A DNA stretch of 64,000 nt from MFD04580-c1 sp963702995 (lineage in GTDB: Bacteria; Planctomycetota; Phycisphaerae; Tepidisphaerales; Tepidisphaeraceae), in contig OY969783.1 of NCBI GenBank assembly GCA_963702995.1, positions 3,410,001-3,474,000 on the forward strand. Direction: 5' to 3'. A model generated the notes under the pieces. That model was given only the letters and a program-made list of their open reading frames with translations, searched no databases and had not been told where the DNA came from. The translations under genes and the position numbers were made by a program. Below are positions 56,870 to 64,000 of the stretch, one piece after another (the first letter of the stretch is position 1; each line of letters begins with the position of its first letter).

Positions 56870-58150
56870 ATGCCGACACAACCCCTTGCTCCGGCCAAAG
56901 GCCCTTGCTTCCGCCTGTCTCACTTCCCGACGCCGCGCCGCACGGCGAAAGTGCGACCGATCGCGGCCTTGATCCTTGCGCTGATCGCCGCCTGCCTTTT
57001 CTCAACCGCCGCGGCCGACGCCCAGGTGAGGGACAACGCCCAAGTCTTCAGCGCGCCCGCCATCGCCCATGCCCAAGACGTGATGCGGCAGATGAAGCAG
57101 AAGCATCAGCATGAACTGCTCGTCGAAACCGTCCCGGCGATCCCCGATTCGATGCAGGCCGACCTCCAATCCAAGGGGAAGGACAAGTTCTATGAGGATT
57201 GGGCGGAATCCGTCCGCGAGAAGGAGAATGTCAGCGGCGTGGTGGTCCTGATCGTGTTGAACCCCGGCCATCTGCAGATCAACATCGGGAACGCCACGCG
57301 GAAAAAAGTCTTCACGGTTGCCGACAGCGACGAGATGAAGCCGCGACTCGCCGAAGCGCTTCGGGATAAGAAGTACGACGAAGCCCTGACGCGAACGGTC
57401 GATTTCGTTCAGAACCGGATGGACGTCAACGACCCCCGCCCGGGCGGCTCGGCCGCCGCGGCGGCGCCGCCCTCCTCTTCCACCCTTCCCCCGCCGACCG
57501 GCTCGAGTGACACCGGCAGCGGGTATCCGACGAACACCCCAACCATTGGCCGTGGAGGCACGATGATCGGCACATTGCTCTGTCTTGGCATCGGCGCGCT
57601 GGTTCTCTTCCTGATCGTCCGAGGCCTTTTCCGCGGCCGCCAGAACCCCGGCTATCCCCCCAACTATGGCGGTGGCCAGCCCGGCCCCGGCTATGGCCAG
57701 CCAGGCTACGGTCAACCGGGCTACGGCCAGCCCGGCTACGGCGGCCCGGGGTACGGCCCGCAGCAACGCGGCGGCGGGTTCGGCTCGGGGTTCCTCGGTG
57801 GCCTTCTGGGCGGGGCCGTGGGCGGATATGCCACCGACCGCCTCATGCACCCCGGCCAGGGCGGCCAGCCCACAGCGGGGGCCGGCGGCTATGCCGGCGG
57901 CACGGCGTCTCCGTCGGACCCGGGCTTCACCCCCGACACCAGCTCCAGTGGCAGCGGTGCCGACTTCGGATCCGGCGACGCGCCAAGCGGCGGCGGTGCT
58001 GACTTTGGCGGCGGTGGCGGCGCCGACTTCGGCTCCAGTTCCTCCGGCTCCGACTTCGGCGGCGGATCGGATTCCAGCTCCGGCGGCGGGGCCGACTTCG
58101 GCGGTGGCGGCGGCGACTCGGGAGGGAGCTCAAGCGGGAGCGACTTCTAA
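56870..58150 (+). CDS. TPM-domain membrane protein, copy 2
   Basis: This 426-residue paralogue has an N-terminal signal (PIAALILALIAACLFSTAAA), a TPM domain at about 50-180 (VFSAPAIAHAQDVMRQMKQK, HELLVETVPAIPDSMQADLQ, VSGVVVLIVLNPGHLQINIG, TRKKVFTVADSDEMKPRLAE), one transmembrane helix (GTLLCLGIGALVLFLIVRGL at about 228-247) and a long Gly/Ser/Tyr-rich tail. The tail contains PGYGQ repeats, a second short Gly-rich hydrophobic stretch (GFLGGLLGGAVGGY) and many GADFG units. This TPM-TM-glycine-rich layout is common in the YgcG/TPM family. It follows copy 1 by 135 bases. Confidence 0.85.
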   Translation: MPTQPLAPAKGPCFRLSHFPTPRRTAKVRPIAALILALIAACLFSTAAADAQVRDNAQVFSAPAIAHAQDVMRQMKQKHQHELLVETVPAIPDSMQADLQSKGKDKFYEDWAESVREKENVSGVVVLIVLNPGHLQINIGNATRKKVFTVADSDEMKPRLAEALRDKKYDEALTRTVDFVQNRMDVNDPRPGGSAAAAAPPSSSTLPPPTGSSDTGSGYPTNTPTIGRGGTMIGTLLCLGIGALVLFLIVRGLFRGRQNPGYPPNYGGGQPGPGYGQPGYGQPGYGQPGYGGPGYGPQQRGGGFGSGFLGGLLGGAVGGYATDRLMHPGQGGQPTAGAGGYAGGTASPSDPGFTPDTSSSGSGADFGSGDAPSGGGADFGGGGGADFGSSSSGSDFGGGSDSSSGGGADFGGGGGDSGGSSSGSDF

Positions 58151-58407
58151 TCGACCCGCTCCGTCGAAAAACCGTAGCCCGTGTACCGGCCGCACGGGAG
58201 GCGTAGGTCAAACCTACCCATCTAAGGCCAGTGCCAGCCTCCTGTGCGGACCTCTCAAGTCGATGGCGTGCATTCCTGTAAGCGGTCCGCACTGGAGCGG
58301 CGATCGGATCAACTGACCATCTGCGTGCAGTGAGTTCCGGGAGTCGTCGGTACGCGGTGCGTGGCCCACAAAAGCGCGGCACGCCGTCGCCAGGGCTTGG
58401 GCGGCCG

Positions 58408-58413
58408 TATAAT
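58408..58413 (+). promoter_or_regulatory. Isolated TATAAT hexamer before the cysteine-rich gene
   Basis: A perfect -10 hexamer lies in a GC-rich context. No convincing -35 lies 16-18 bases upstream. If it is a promoter, translation of the next gene starts inside, at ATG 58464, rather than at TTG 58413. Confidence 0.25.
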
Positions 58414-58463
58414 TGGATGCAGTGAGACCTCGACCCGGACAAACTCATCTCACCTCGGTCGTG

Positions 58464-58877
58464 ATGGCCGGTTGGCTCATCGTGAGCCTGGCCTGCACGT
58501 GCCGCGCCGCTTCGGCAGTTCCACCTCCGCCCGGGACGCCGGCCGCTTCGGCGGGGCGCGTCGGACACGCCTGTTGCCAGCGTGCCCGGACAATCTCCTC
58601 TGATAGGCGATCCGGCGACGCGCGCCGGGACGCTCCGGCGTTGCCGGCCCGAAGCTGCCCGCATTGCGGCCGCCCCGATACGGCTTCCAATCCGACCGAC
58701 TCCGCGCAGTGGCGCTTGCAGATCGCCCATGGAGCGCTGGCCGATGTCGTCGCATCCGAGCCGCTGCCAGCTTGGATCCCCGTCAGCCTCCCCGCCTGCC
58801 CGAGTCACGCGTTAAGTCCGCCGGGCTTAACCGACGGCCTCTCGATTCGCATCGCTTGCTGCTCCTTCCTTCTTTGA
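58464..58877 (+). CDS. Cysteine-rich small exported protein, likely metal-related
   Basis: From ATG 58464: MAGWLIVSLACTCRAASAVP, a signal peptide or lipobox-like start. The mature part of about 115 residues contains VGHACCQRA, SCPHCGRPDT and a C-terminal IACCSFLL. The paired CC and CPHC motifs are the sort that bind soft metals. It lies just upstream of a heavy-metal-binding lipoprotein, a TolC-like protein and a multicopper oxidase. The in-frame TTG at 58413 would add 17 residues. Function is not established. Confidence 0.6.
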   Translation: MAGWLIVSLACTCRAASAVPPPPGTPAASAGRVGHACCQRARTISSDRRSGDARRDAPALPARSCPHCGRPDTASNPTDSAQWRLQIAHGALADVVASEPLPAWIPVSLPACPSHALSPPGLTDGLSIRIACCSFLL

Positions 58878-59131
58878 TTTCTCTCCAGTCGCCTGCCACG
58901 TGATTTGGATGCGCGCGCAATCCGCGCGCCGCATCTCGTCCTCAATGACCGCGCATCATTGGGCCTGTTCCTGGTCCCCTCGCCCTAACCCTCTCCCCCG
59001 GACTCCTGGGGGCGAGAGGCCCGGAAACACGTCCTTGGAGGCGCCCATTCACGCACAGCAATCTGTCTGAGTCGCGATTCGGGACGCAGTTTCGCCCGGT
59101 CCCGACCGTCCTTTCACTTCGAGGCGTTTCA
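58878..59131. other. 254-bp gap with generic repeat text
   Basis: It contains CCCTCGCCCTAACCCTCTCC at about 58978-59000, text of a kind widely scattered in bacterial genomes, and a GGGGGCGAGAGG complement that may form a hairpin with it. No gene is seen. Confidence 0.5.
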
Positions 59132-59494
59132 ATGAAGATTCCATATTTTCGTCCGCTCCTTTCATCGATCTTTTCCGTGACCTCCCTCTTTGGCCTGGCA
59201 GGCTGCGCCGACAGTGCGCCGCCGCCGATGTCGCACGATCATCCGGCTCATGCCCAGGCCGAGGAGGCGCCGCCTCCGCCGGCTTCGGGGACGCTCGGCG
59301 TCCCGGCCACCGAGCCGGCGGCCGCTCCTGAGGCCGCCGATCCGCACGCGGGCCATCACCATGGCGCTGCCGCGTCTCAACCGACCACCCGTGCCGCGTT
59401 CGTCTGCCCGATGCACCCCCAGATCACGTCGGACCAGCCGGGGCGTTGCGCGATCTGCAACATGGAGCTCAAGCCCGTCGGGGAGGTCAAATGA
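59132..59494 (+). CDS. Heavy-metal-binding-domain lipoprotein
   Basis: This 120-residue protein has a lipobox LFGLAGC after a signal sequence, a His-rich linker (SHDHPAHAQ, DPHAGHHHGA) and a C-terminal heavy-metal-binding domain FVCPMHPQITSDQPGRCAIC then NMELKP. The CPMHP...PGxCxxCxMxL pattern is the HMBD found in CusB/CopA-type copper and silver efflux parts. It is a free periplasmic or outer-membrane lipoprotein here, probably a copper chaperone or buffer. Its stop overlaps the next start (ATGA). Confidence 0.9.
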   Translation: MKIPYFRPLLSSIFSVTSLFGLAGCADSAPPPMSHDHPAHAQAEEAPPPPASGTLGVPATEPAAAPEAADPHAGHHHGAAASQPTTRAAFVCPMHPQITSDQPGRCAICNMELKPVGEVK

Positions 59495-60949
59495 ATGGCT
59501 CATTTTCCGCCCGCACAGTGGGCGTCGTCGCGGCCGTCGTGGCGGCGTGCTTCGCCGGTGGCGGTTGCGCCGCACCACCTAAGGAGGCGGCGTTCTCCGA
59601 CGTTCGCGTGGCTGTCGCCGGCCGCGTCAACGCCGACGTCCACTGGAACGATGGCGATGCGGCCGCCGCGGAGATTCGTTCCACCGTTGACCGCCTGCTC
59701 CAGCAGGAGCTCACCGCCGATGCGGCCGTTCGCGTCGCCTTGATCAACAACCCCACTTTCCAGGCAACGATCGAGGACGTGGGCGTCGCGCAGGCCGATG
59801 TCGCCCAGGCCGGCCTGCTTCGAAACCCTGTGCTCGATATAACGGCGCGATTCCCCGACCGGTCCCCGATGGGGACCAATATCGAAGGGTCGCTGGTGGT
59901 GGGCTTTATCGACCTTCTGTTCCGCCCGACGCGCTTGAAGATCGCCGCCGACGGCCTGGACGCAGCCAAAGCGCGCGTCGGAGCGGCGGCGGTTGATCTG
60001 GCGGCCGATGTTCGCGCCGCCTTCCACCACTTCCAGGCCGCCAGCCAGATGCTCGAACTGCGAAAGACGGTCGCCGAGGCGGCCGGCGCCTCCTACGAGA
60101 CCGCCCAGGCCCTTCACGACTCCGGCGCCTTGAGCGATCTGGCCGTGGCAGGGAACGAAGCGACGCTCCGCCAGGCGAAGCTCGACCAGGCGCAGGCCGA
60201 GGTGGACGTGCTGGACGCCCGGGAATCACTGAACGTGCTCCTGGGCCTCTGGGGGCGCGGGACCACGTGGCGCGCCCCCGAGGCTGGCCGAGCTCCCGCC
60301 GGCCGACGCCGAGCCTCCGCGCGCGGGGTTGGAAGCCCTGGCGGTGTCGCAGCGGCTCGACCTGCTCGCGTCGGGCGGTGCCGCGGCGGCGGCCGCCCGG
60401 CGGCTGGGCCTGTCGCGGAGCACCCAGTTCCTCCCCGAGGGGAGCGTCGGCGTCAGCTTTGAGAAGGACTCCGCCGGCCAGACGGTGGCCGGCCCCGTCC
60501 TCTTGCTCCCTGTTCCGCTGTTCGACGTGGGGCAGGGCGTGATCGCCCGCGGCGCATCGGAAGCGCGGCGGGCCGGGCATGAGTATGTCGCCCTCGCCGT
60601 CCGCATCCGGTCGGACGTTCGCCGCGCGGCCAATCGCTTGAGCGCCGCCCGGGCGAAGGCCGAGTATTACCGCGCGGTCGTCCTGCCGCTGCGGCGGCGG
60701 ATCGTCGAGGAGTCGCAGTTGCGAAGCAACGGCATGCTCCTGTCTGTCTTTCAGTTGCTGCAGGCGCGGACGGACGAAGTGAACGCCGGCCGCGAGTACA
60801 TCGAGTCGCTAAGAGATTACTGGGTCGCCCGGGATGAGCTGGAGCGCGCCGTCGGCGGCCGCCTCACCCATACGCGGCCACCCACGACCCCGCCAGCCAC
60901 GACCCAACCCGCCACGACGCGGCCCGCTTCGCCAACTACGGCGCCGTGA
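59491..60949 (+). CDS. TolC/CusC-family outer-membrane efflux lipoprotein, frameshifted
   Basis: The start ATG 59491 follows GGGGAGG and overlaps the previous stop. The signal VVAAVVAACFAGGGC ends in a lipobox Cys. Two TolC repeats of long helices and beta segments follow (ALINNPTFQATIEDVGVAQA, AGLLRNPVLDITARFPDRSP, LADVRAAFHHFQAASQMLE; then LFDVGQGVIARGASEARRAG, RRIVEESQLRSNGMLLSVFQ). The frame changes in a C run at 60275-60279. The skipped stretch reads PRLAELPPADAEPPRAGLEA and joins ALAVSQRLDLLASGG. It ends in a Pro/Thr tail. It is probably the outer-membrane channel of metal export, but no RND or MFP partner is present here. Confidence 0.87.
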
Positions 60950-60997
60950 TCGCCCGACAACACACTACCTCAACCCGAACCTTTCGAAGGAGCCCCA

Positions 60998-62308
60998 ATG
61001 CTTTCCCGCAGATCGATGATTGCCGCCGGAGCGGCCGCCGCCGGGGGCGCGCTGCTGAAATCCAACCCGTTGGTCGCCGCTGTCGGCGACGCTTCAACCC
61101 GCGCGGCTGCCTCCGCCCCGGCCCTCCCCTACGTGCCTGTGGAAACGCCCAACGGCGTCTCGCTCCCGTTCGAGATCGACGGGGGTACCAAAGTCTTCCA
61201 CTTAATCGCCGAGCCCGTGCGGCGCGAGTTCGCTCCCGGCATGAATGTCGAATGCTGGGGCTACAACGGCGTAACGCCCGGCCCGACGATCGAGGCCGTC
61301 GAGGGGGAGCGCGTCCGAATCCTCGTCTCCAACAAGCTCCCGGAATCGACGAGCGTCCACTGGCACGGAATGAGGGTGCCCAACGGCATGGACGGGGTGG
61401 GCGGGCTCACGCAGCCTCACATCCGCCCGGGGGAGACTTACGCCTACGAGTTCACGCTTCGCCAGAGCGGCACGTACATGTATCACCCCCACTCCGACGA
61501 GACGACCCAGATGGCGCTGGGGATGATGGGGTTCTTCGTCATCCACCCACGGCAACCCGAGGAGCCGCGGATCGACCGCGACTTCTGCATCTTCCTGATG
61601 GAGTGGGCAATCGAGCCGGGGACGAGCCGCCCGAACCCGATGACCATGCTCGATTTCAACACCTTCACGTTCAACAGCCGCGCCTATCCCGGGACCGACG
61701 CCGCTGGTCGTCGCGCCAGGGGGAGCGGCTGCGGCTGCGGCTGGCGAACCTAAGCATGGACTCGCACCCGATCCACTGGCACGGGCATACCGGTTGGCTC
61801 ACCGGCACCGACGGCGGACGCCTCCCCCCTTCGGCCCGCTGGCCGATGGCGACAATCGACGTTCCGCCCGGCACAACGCGCGACATCGAGTTCGTCGCCG
61901 ACAACCCCGGCGATTGGCCGCTCCACTGCCACAAGTCCCATCACGCGATGAACGCGATGAGCCACGACATTCCGAGCCCCATCGGCGCGCGCCTCGGGCC
62001 GTCGGCCGCCCGGGTCGAAAACCTCCTGCCCGACTACATGAACATGGGCTCCAAAGGAATGGGGGCGATGGCCGGCATGCGGATGACGCTGCCCGAAAAA
62101 TACGCTCCCCATGATGGCCGGCGACGGCCCGTTCGGCCCCATCGGCATGGGCGGCATGTTCACGGTCCTGAAGGTTCGGCCCGACATCGCCAACTACGAC
62201 GACCCGGGCTGGTATCAGCACCCTGAAGGATCGGTGGTGAAGAAGGTCGCGGACGCGCCGGCCGGCGGCATGCCCGCCGACAAGCCCATGCCGCACATGG
62301 AGCATTGA
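60998..62308 (+). CDS. Tat-exported multicopper oxidase, several frame breaks
   Basis: This is a copper-resistance-type multicopper oxidase of about 436 residues. The N-terminus MLSRRSMIAAGAAAAGGALL is a twin-arginine signal. Copper ligands are SVHWHGMRVPNG (about 119-130), YMYHPHSDE (about 161-168), HPIHWHGHTGW and WPLHCHKSHHAMNAM, the last matching HCHxxxHxxxxM with the axial Met. Frame breaks lie at 61698-61714 (two events close together) and at a CCCC run (62107-62110). The end is Met-rich (MNMGSKGMGAMAGMRMTLPE, GGMPADKPMPHMEH), as in periplasmic copper oxidases. It probably oxidises Cu(I) in the periplasm. Confidence 0.88.
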
Positions 62309-62559
62309 CGCTATCCCGGGCGCGTCCGGGCCCGTGGATCCGGCATAAGCCATTCGCCCGTCCGCGGCGCGCGCCGCGGCCGGGCGTTTTCGTGCGCGGC
62401 CGCATTGGCGCAGCCTCTCTCGCCGTCGATGTTTCAGAGGGCGACGGGCGCGGCGTGAACGCCCGATAAAAAGCCCCGTCACTCCAGCGGAACGCCTGCC
62501 GCAGGCCCGATAAATCTGGCGGCGAAAAGCAGCGGGCTGGCTGTCCGATTTTTTCGGGA

Positions 62560-62594
62560 GATGTTAGGTTTTGGACGATAGGAAACCTAACATC
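62560..62594. promoter_or_regulatory. 12-bp perfect inverted repeat with 11-bp spacer
   Basis: GATGTTAGGTTT and AAACCTAACATC flank TGGACGATAGG. The AT-rich, symmetrical form fits a dimeric regulator site or an attenuator-type hairpin about 80 bases before the next gene. A TTTTTT run (62549-62554) precedes it. Which role it has cannot be decided by eye. Confidence 0.5.
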
Positions 62595-62672
62595 GCCCGA
62601 CCTTGTGGAGCGATCAGAGGTCAATCAGGTAAGCCGGGCGGGGCACAGGGTCCATCACGAAAGACAGGCACC

Positions 62673-62900
62673 ATGGCGCTTTTTGAATCAACGTCTATTG
62701 CGACCGAACTGAACACAATCAACGGTGGCGTCGCCCACTCGATGCTCGGGCCGGCGACCGGGCTGTTCGTCGTTTCGGCCGCGTGGCCGAGCCAGGAAGC
62801 CATCGTCGCCAACGAGCCCGCCTCCACCCCGGCAACCCCGGTTCGCGACTGCCCCGACCTGTTTGAAGAAGACCCGGAGCGCTGGGACGGGATGGCTTAA
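62673..62900 (+). CDS. Small hypothetical protein (75 aa)
   Basis: MALFESTSIATELNTINGGV then AHSMLGPATGLFVVSAAWPS and an acidic C-terminus FEEDPERWDGMA. No signal peptide is obvious; a weakly hydrophobic middle is present. No family was recognised and no strong ribosome site precedes ATG 62673. The TAA stop is part of the TTAA that starts repeat D4. Confidence 0.45.
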   Translation: MALFESTSIATELNTINGGVAHSMLGPATGLFVVSAAWPSQEAIVANEPASTPATPVRDCPDLFEEDPERWDGMA

Positions 62901-63046
62901 CACTACATCGCTATCGCGAGAATCGCGGCGTCACGTAAAAAGTCAAAATCCGAAGCACGAAATCCGAAGGAATGACCAAGACGAAAGAAAGAAAGCCGAC
63001 GAAAGCGAATGCAGGGGTGCTTCGGGTTTGGCTTGTTCGCAAGGAC
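62897..63046. mobile_element. MITE-like repeat D4, truncated by A5
   Basis: It begins TTAA-CACTACATCGC then GCGAGAATCGCGGCGTCAC and carries AAAATCCGAAGCACGAAATC. The other end stops at GTTCGCAAGG, where element A5 begins, so A5 seems to have inserted into or replaced the end of D4. The TTAA supplies the stop of the small gene before it. Confidence 0.7.
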
Positions 63047-63216
63047 CTAGGGGGCCGCTCCATCTAAATCAGCGAGTAGCTCGCGCATCAAAGTGCCGCC
63101 GGTGCCCTCACCGGCGGGCGATTTTCGTCGTCGGCAACAGCGCCGGTGAGGGCACCGGCGGCACGTCGGATGGCATCCATGCGCAACCCGCACTATTGCC
63201 TGGACTGGACCACTAG
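63047..63216. mobile_element. Interspersed repeat A5 with CTAG at both ends
   Basis: This family-A copy is bracketed by CTAG (63047-63050 and 63213-63216). The left end is GGGGCCGCTCCATC and the right end GGACTGGACCA. The core has GCCGGTGCCCTCACCGGCGG and GCGCCGGTGAGGGCACCGGC, able to form a 19-bp stem. It gives the clearest view of the family boundaries. Confidence 0.75.
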
Positions 63217-63318
63217 GGCGGCTTTATCCGATTCGTGTTCACGCCGCGCGGCGGACCGCGGTGCGGTCCCTACGGGTGGCCCCCCAACACGGAACCGCGT
63301 GGCAGGCGCCGGCTTTGT

Positions 63319-64000
63319 TCACTTCGTCTCCGGATGGGTGTCGGCTTCTTTGACGCCCGCCCAGTCGTTGTAACGCCGCATGATGATGTCCAGCGCGGCC
63401 TGCATCATGCCGTCGTTGCGACGCGTCACAGCGCCCTTCTCCAGCTCGGCCACGTGCTTTTCCCGGAGGACCTGGAACTGCTCCGCACGGAGCTTTTCGC
63501 GGATCCGGTCCTGGACCTCCAGCTTGTCGAACGGCTCGAGCGTGCCGCGCTGAATTTCTTCGAGCTTGACAAGGAAGAAGGCCTGGTCGGCCTGAATGAT
63601 GTCCGACACCTCGCCCGGCTGGAGCTTGAGGGCGGCCGCCTCGACCTCTTTCACCCGGTACGCGCCGTTCTCCACCCACCCGTCGCGGCCGACGAGGCCC
63701 GCCGACGCCGCAAGGTCGTTGTCGTCGGACTTGGCCAGCTCAGTGAAGTCCTCAGTCGCCGATCGCTTTTTCAACTGCTGGATCTTCGCATAAGCCTCTT
63801 CGCGCAGCCCGTTGAACTTTCGCGGGTTGACCTTGATCACCCGGAACCGCGCCTGCGGGTGCGTGCTGAACTCGGCCTCCTGGTGGGCGTTGTAATAATT
63901 ACGCAAGTCGGCGGCGTTCACCTGGATCAGCGGGATGACGCGCTTCTGGTAGAAGATCTGGATCAGGAACAGGCGCGACTGCCGTTCGACCAGCTTGTCG
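63319..64000 (-). CDS. Parvulin-type peptidyl-prolyl isomerase/foldase, partial (5' end beyond window)
   Basis: The C-terminal 226 residues of a SurA/PrsA/PpiC-like foldase are present. Visible parts are an N-terminal helical segment (LVERQSRLFLIQIFYQKRVI, LIQVNAADLRNYYNAH) and a parvulin domain: ARFRVIKVNPRKFN, SATEDFTELAKSDDNDLAAS, GLVGRDGWVENGAYRVKEVE, KLQPGEVSDIIQADQAFFLV, KLEEIQRGTLEPFDKLEVQD. A closing helical tail follows. Such proteins assist folding of exported proteins. The signal peptide or anchor lies outside the window. Confidence 0.85.
   Translation of the reverse strand, partial: DKLVERQSRLFLIQIFYQKRVIPLIQVNAADLRNYYNAHQEAEFSTHPQARFRVIKVNPRKFNGLREEAYAKIQQLKKRSATEDFTELAKSDDNDLAASAGLVGRDGWVENGAYRVKEVEAAALKLQPGEVSDIIQADQAFFLVKLEEIQRGTLEPFDKLEVQDRIREKLRAEQFQVLREKHVAELEKGAVTRRNDGMMQAALDIIMRRYNDWAGVKEADTHPETK

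Overview
The window is GC-rich, densely coding bacterial DNA that looks like a planctomycete, most likely a Phycisphaerae/Tepidisphaerales-type soil or freshwater lineage. This is inferred from family content, not from a marker gene. The evidence is: three secreted proteins with an N-terminal LE-x-R-x-LL/LF motif, a PEP-CTERM protein, a TPR protein fused to a SPINDLY-type glycosyltransferase, a sulfotransferase with a CDERL coiled-coil tail, TPM-domain proteins, many short operons and many small interspersed repeats. No tRNA, rRNA, CRISPR array, phage module or transposase gene was seen.

Layout. 1-3364 (minus): a HEAT-like secreted protein cut by the window edge, a secreted esterase and a small membrane protein. 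3481-10649 (minus): the PrkA kinase / YhbH (DUF444) / SpoVR stress triad, interrupted by two Uma2 proteins, one small membrane protein and one hypothetical. 11535-13463: pyrE, a small membrane protein and rnc. 14021-19177 (plus): a creatininase-like protein followed by a complete GDP-D-glycero-alpha-D-manno-heptose cassette (hddA, hddC, gmhA, gmhB) and a transaldolase that could supply sedoheptulose 7-phosphate. 19445-24347: TPR/SPINDLY glycosyltransferase, GT2 glycosyltransferase, AEC-type transporter. 24481-28932: PEP-CTERM protein, hypothetical, xylulokinase, ABC ATPase. 29233-35989: a proline-rich membrane protein, a DUF2127-like protein, then two paralogous secreted beta-repeat proteins flanking a sulfotransferase. 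36754-47274: TPR protein, animal-type haem peroxidase, SnoaL-like protein, very large membrane protein, inositol-monophosphatase family protein, asd. 47777-53491 (minus): GH43-like lipoprotein, GH51 arabinofuranosidase, small secreted proteins, an Flp pilin. 53961-58150: MFS transporter and two TPM proteins. 58413-62308: a copper/heavy-metal locus (cysteine-rich small protein, heavy-metal-binding lipoprotein, TolC-like lipoprotein, Tat-exported multicopper oxidase). 62673-64000: small hypothetical protein and the end of a parvulin-type foldase.

Two window-wide patterns matter more than any single gene. First, at least 14 genes carry one or more reading-frame breaks, about 20 in all, mostly one-base losses in short homopolymers or two-base losses in CG repeats, while the protein stays conserved on both sides. 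This looks like an indel-prone assembly rather than mass gene decay, so these genes are annotated across the break. Second, the gaps between genes are filled with at least nine families of small palindromic or MITE-like repeats. Copies of three families (A, B, D) end exactly on the stop codon of the neighbouring gene, and several are bracketed by four-base YTAR-type duplications (CTAA, CTAG).
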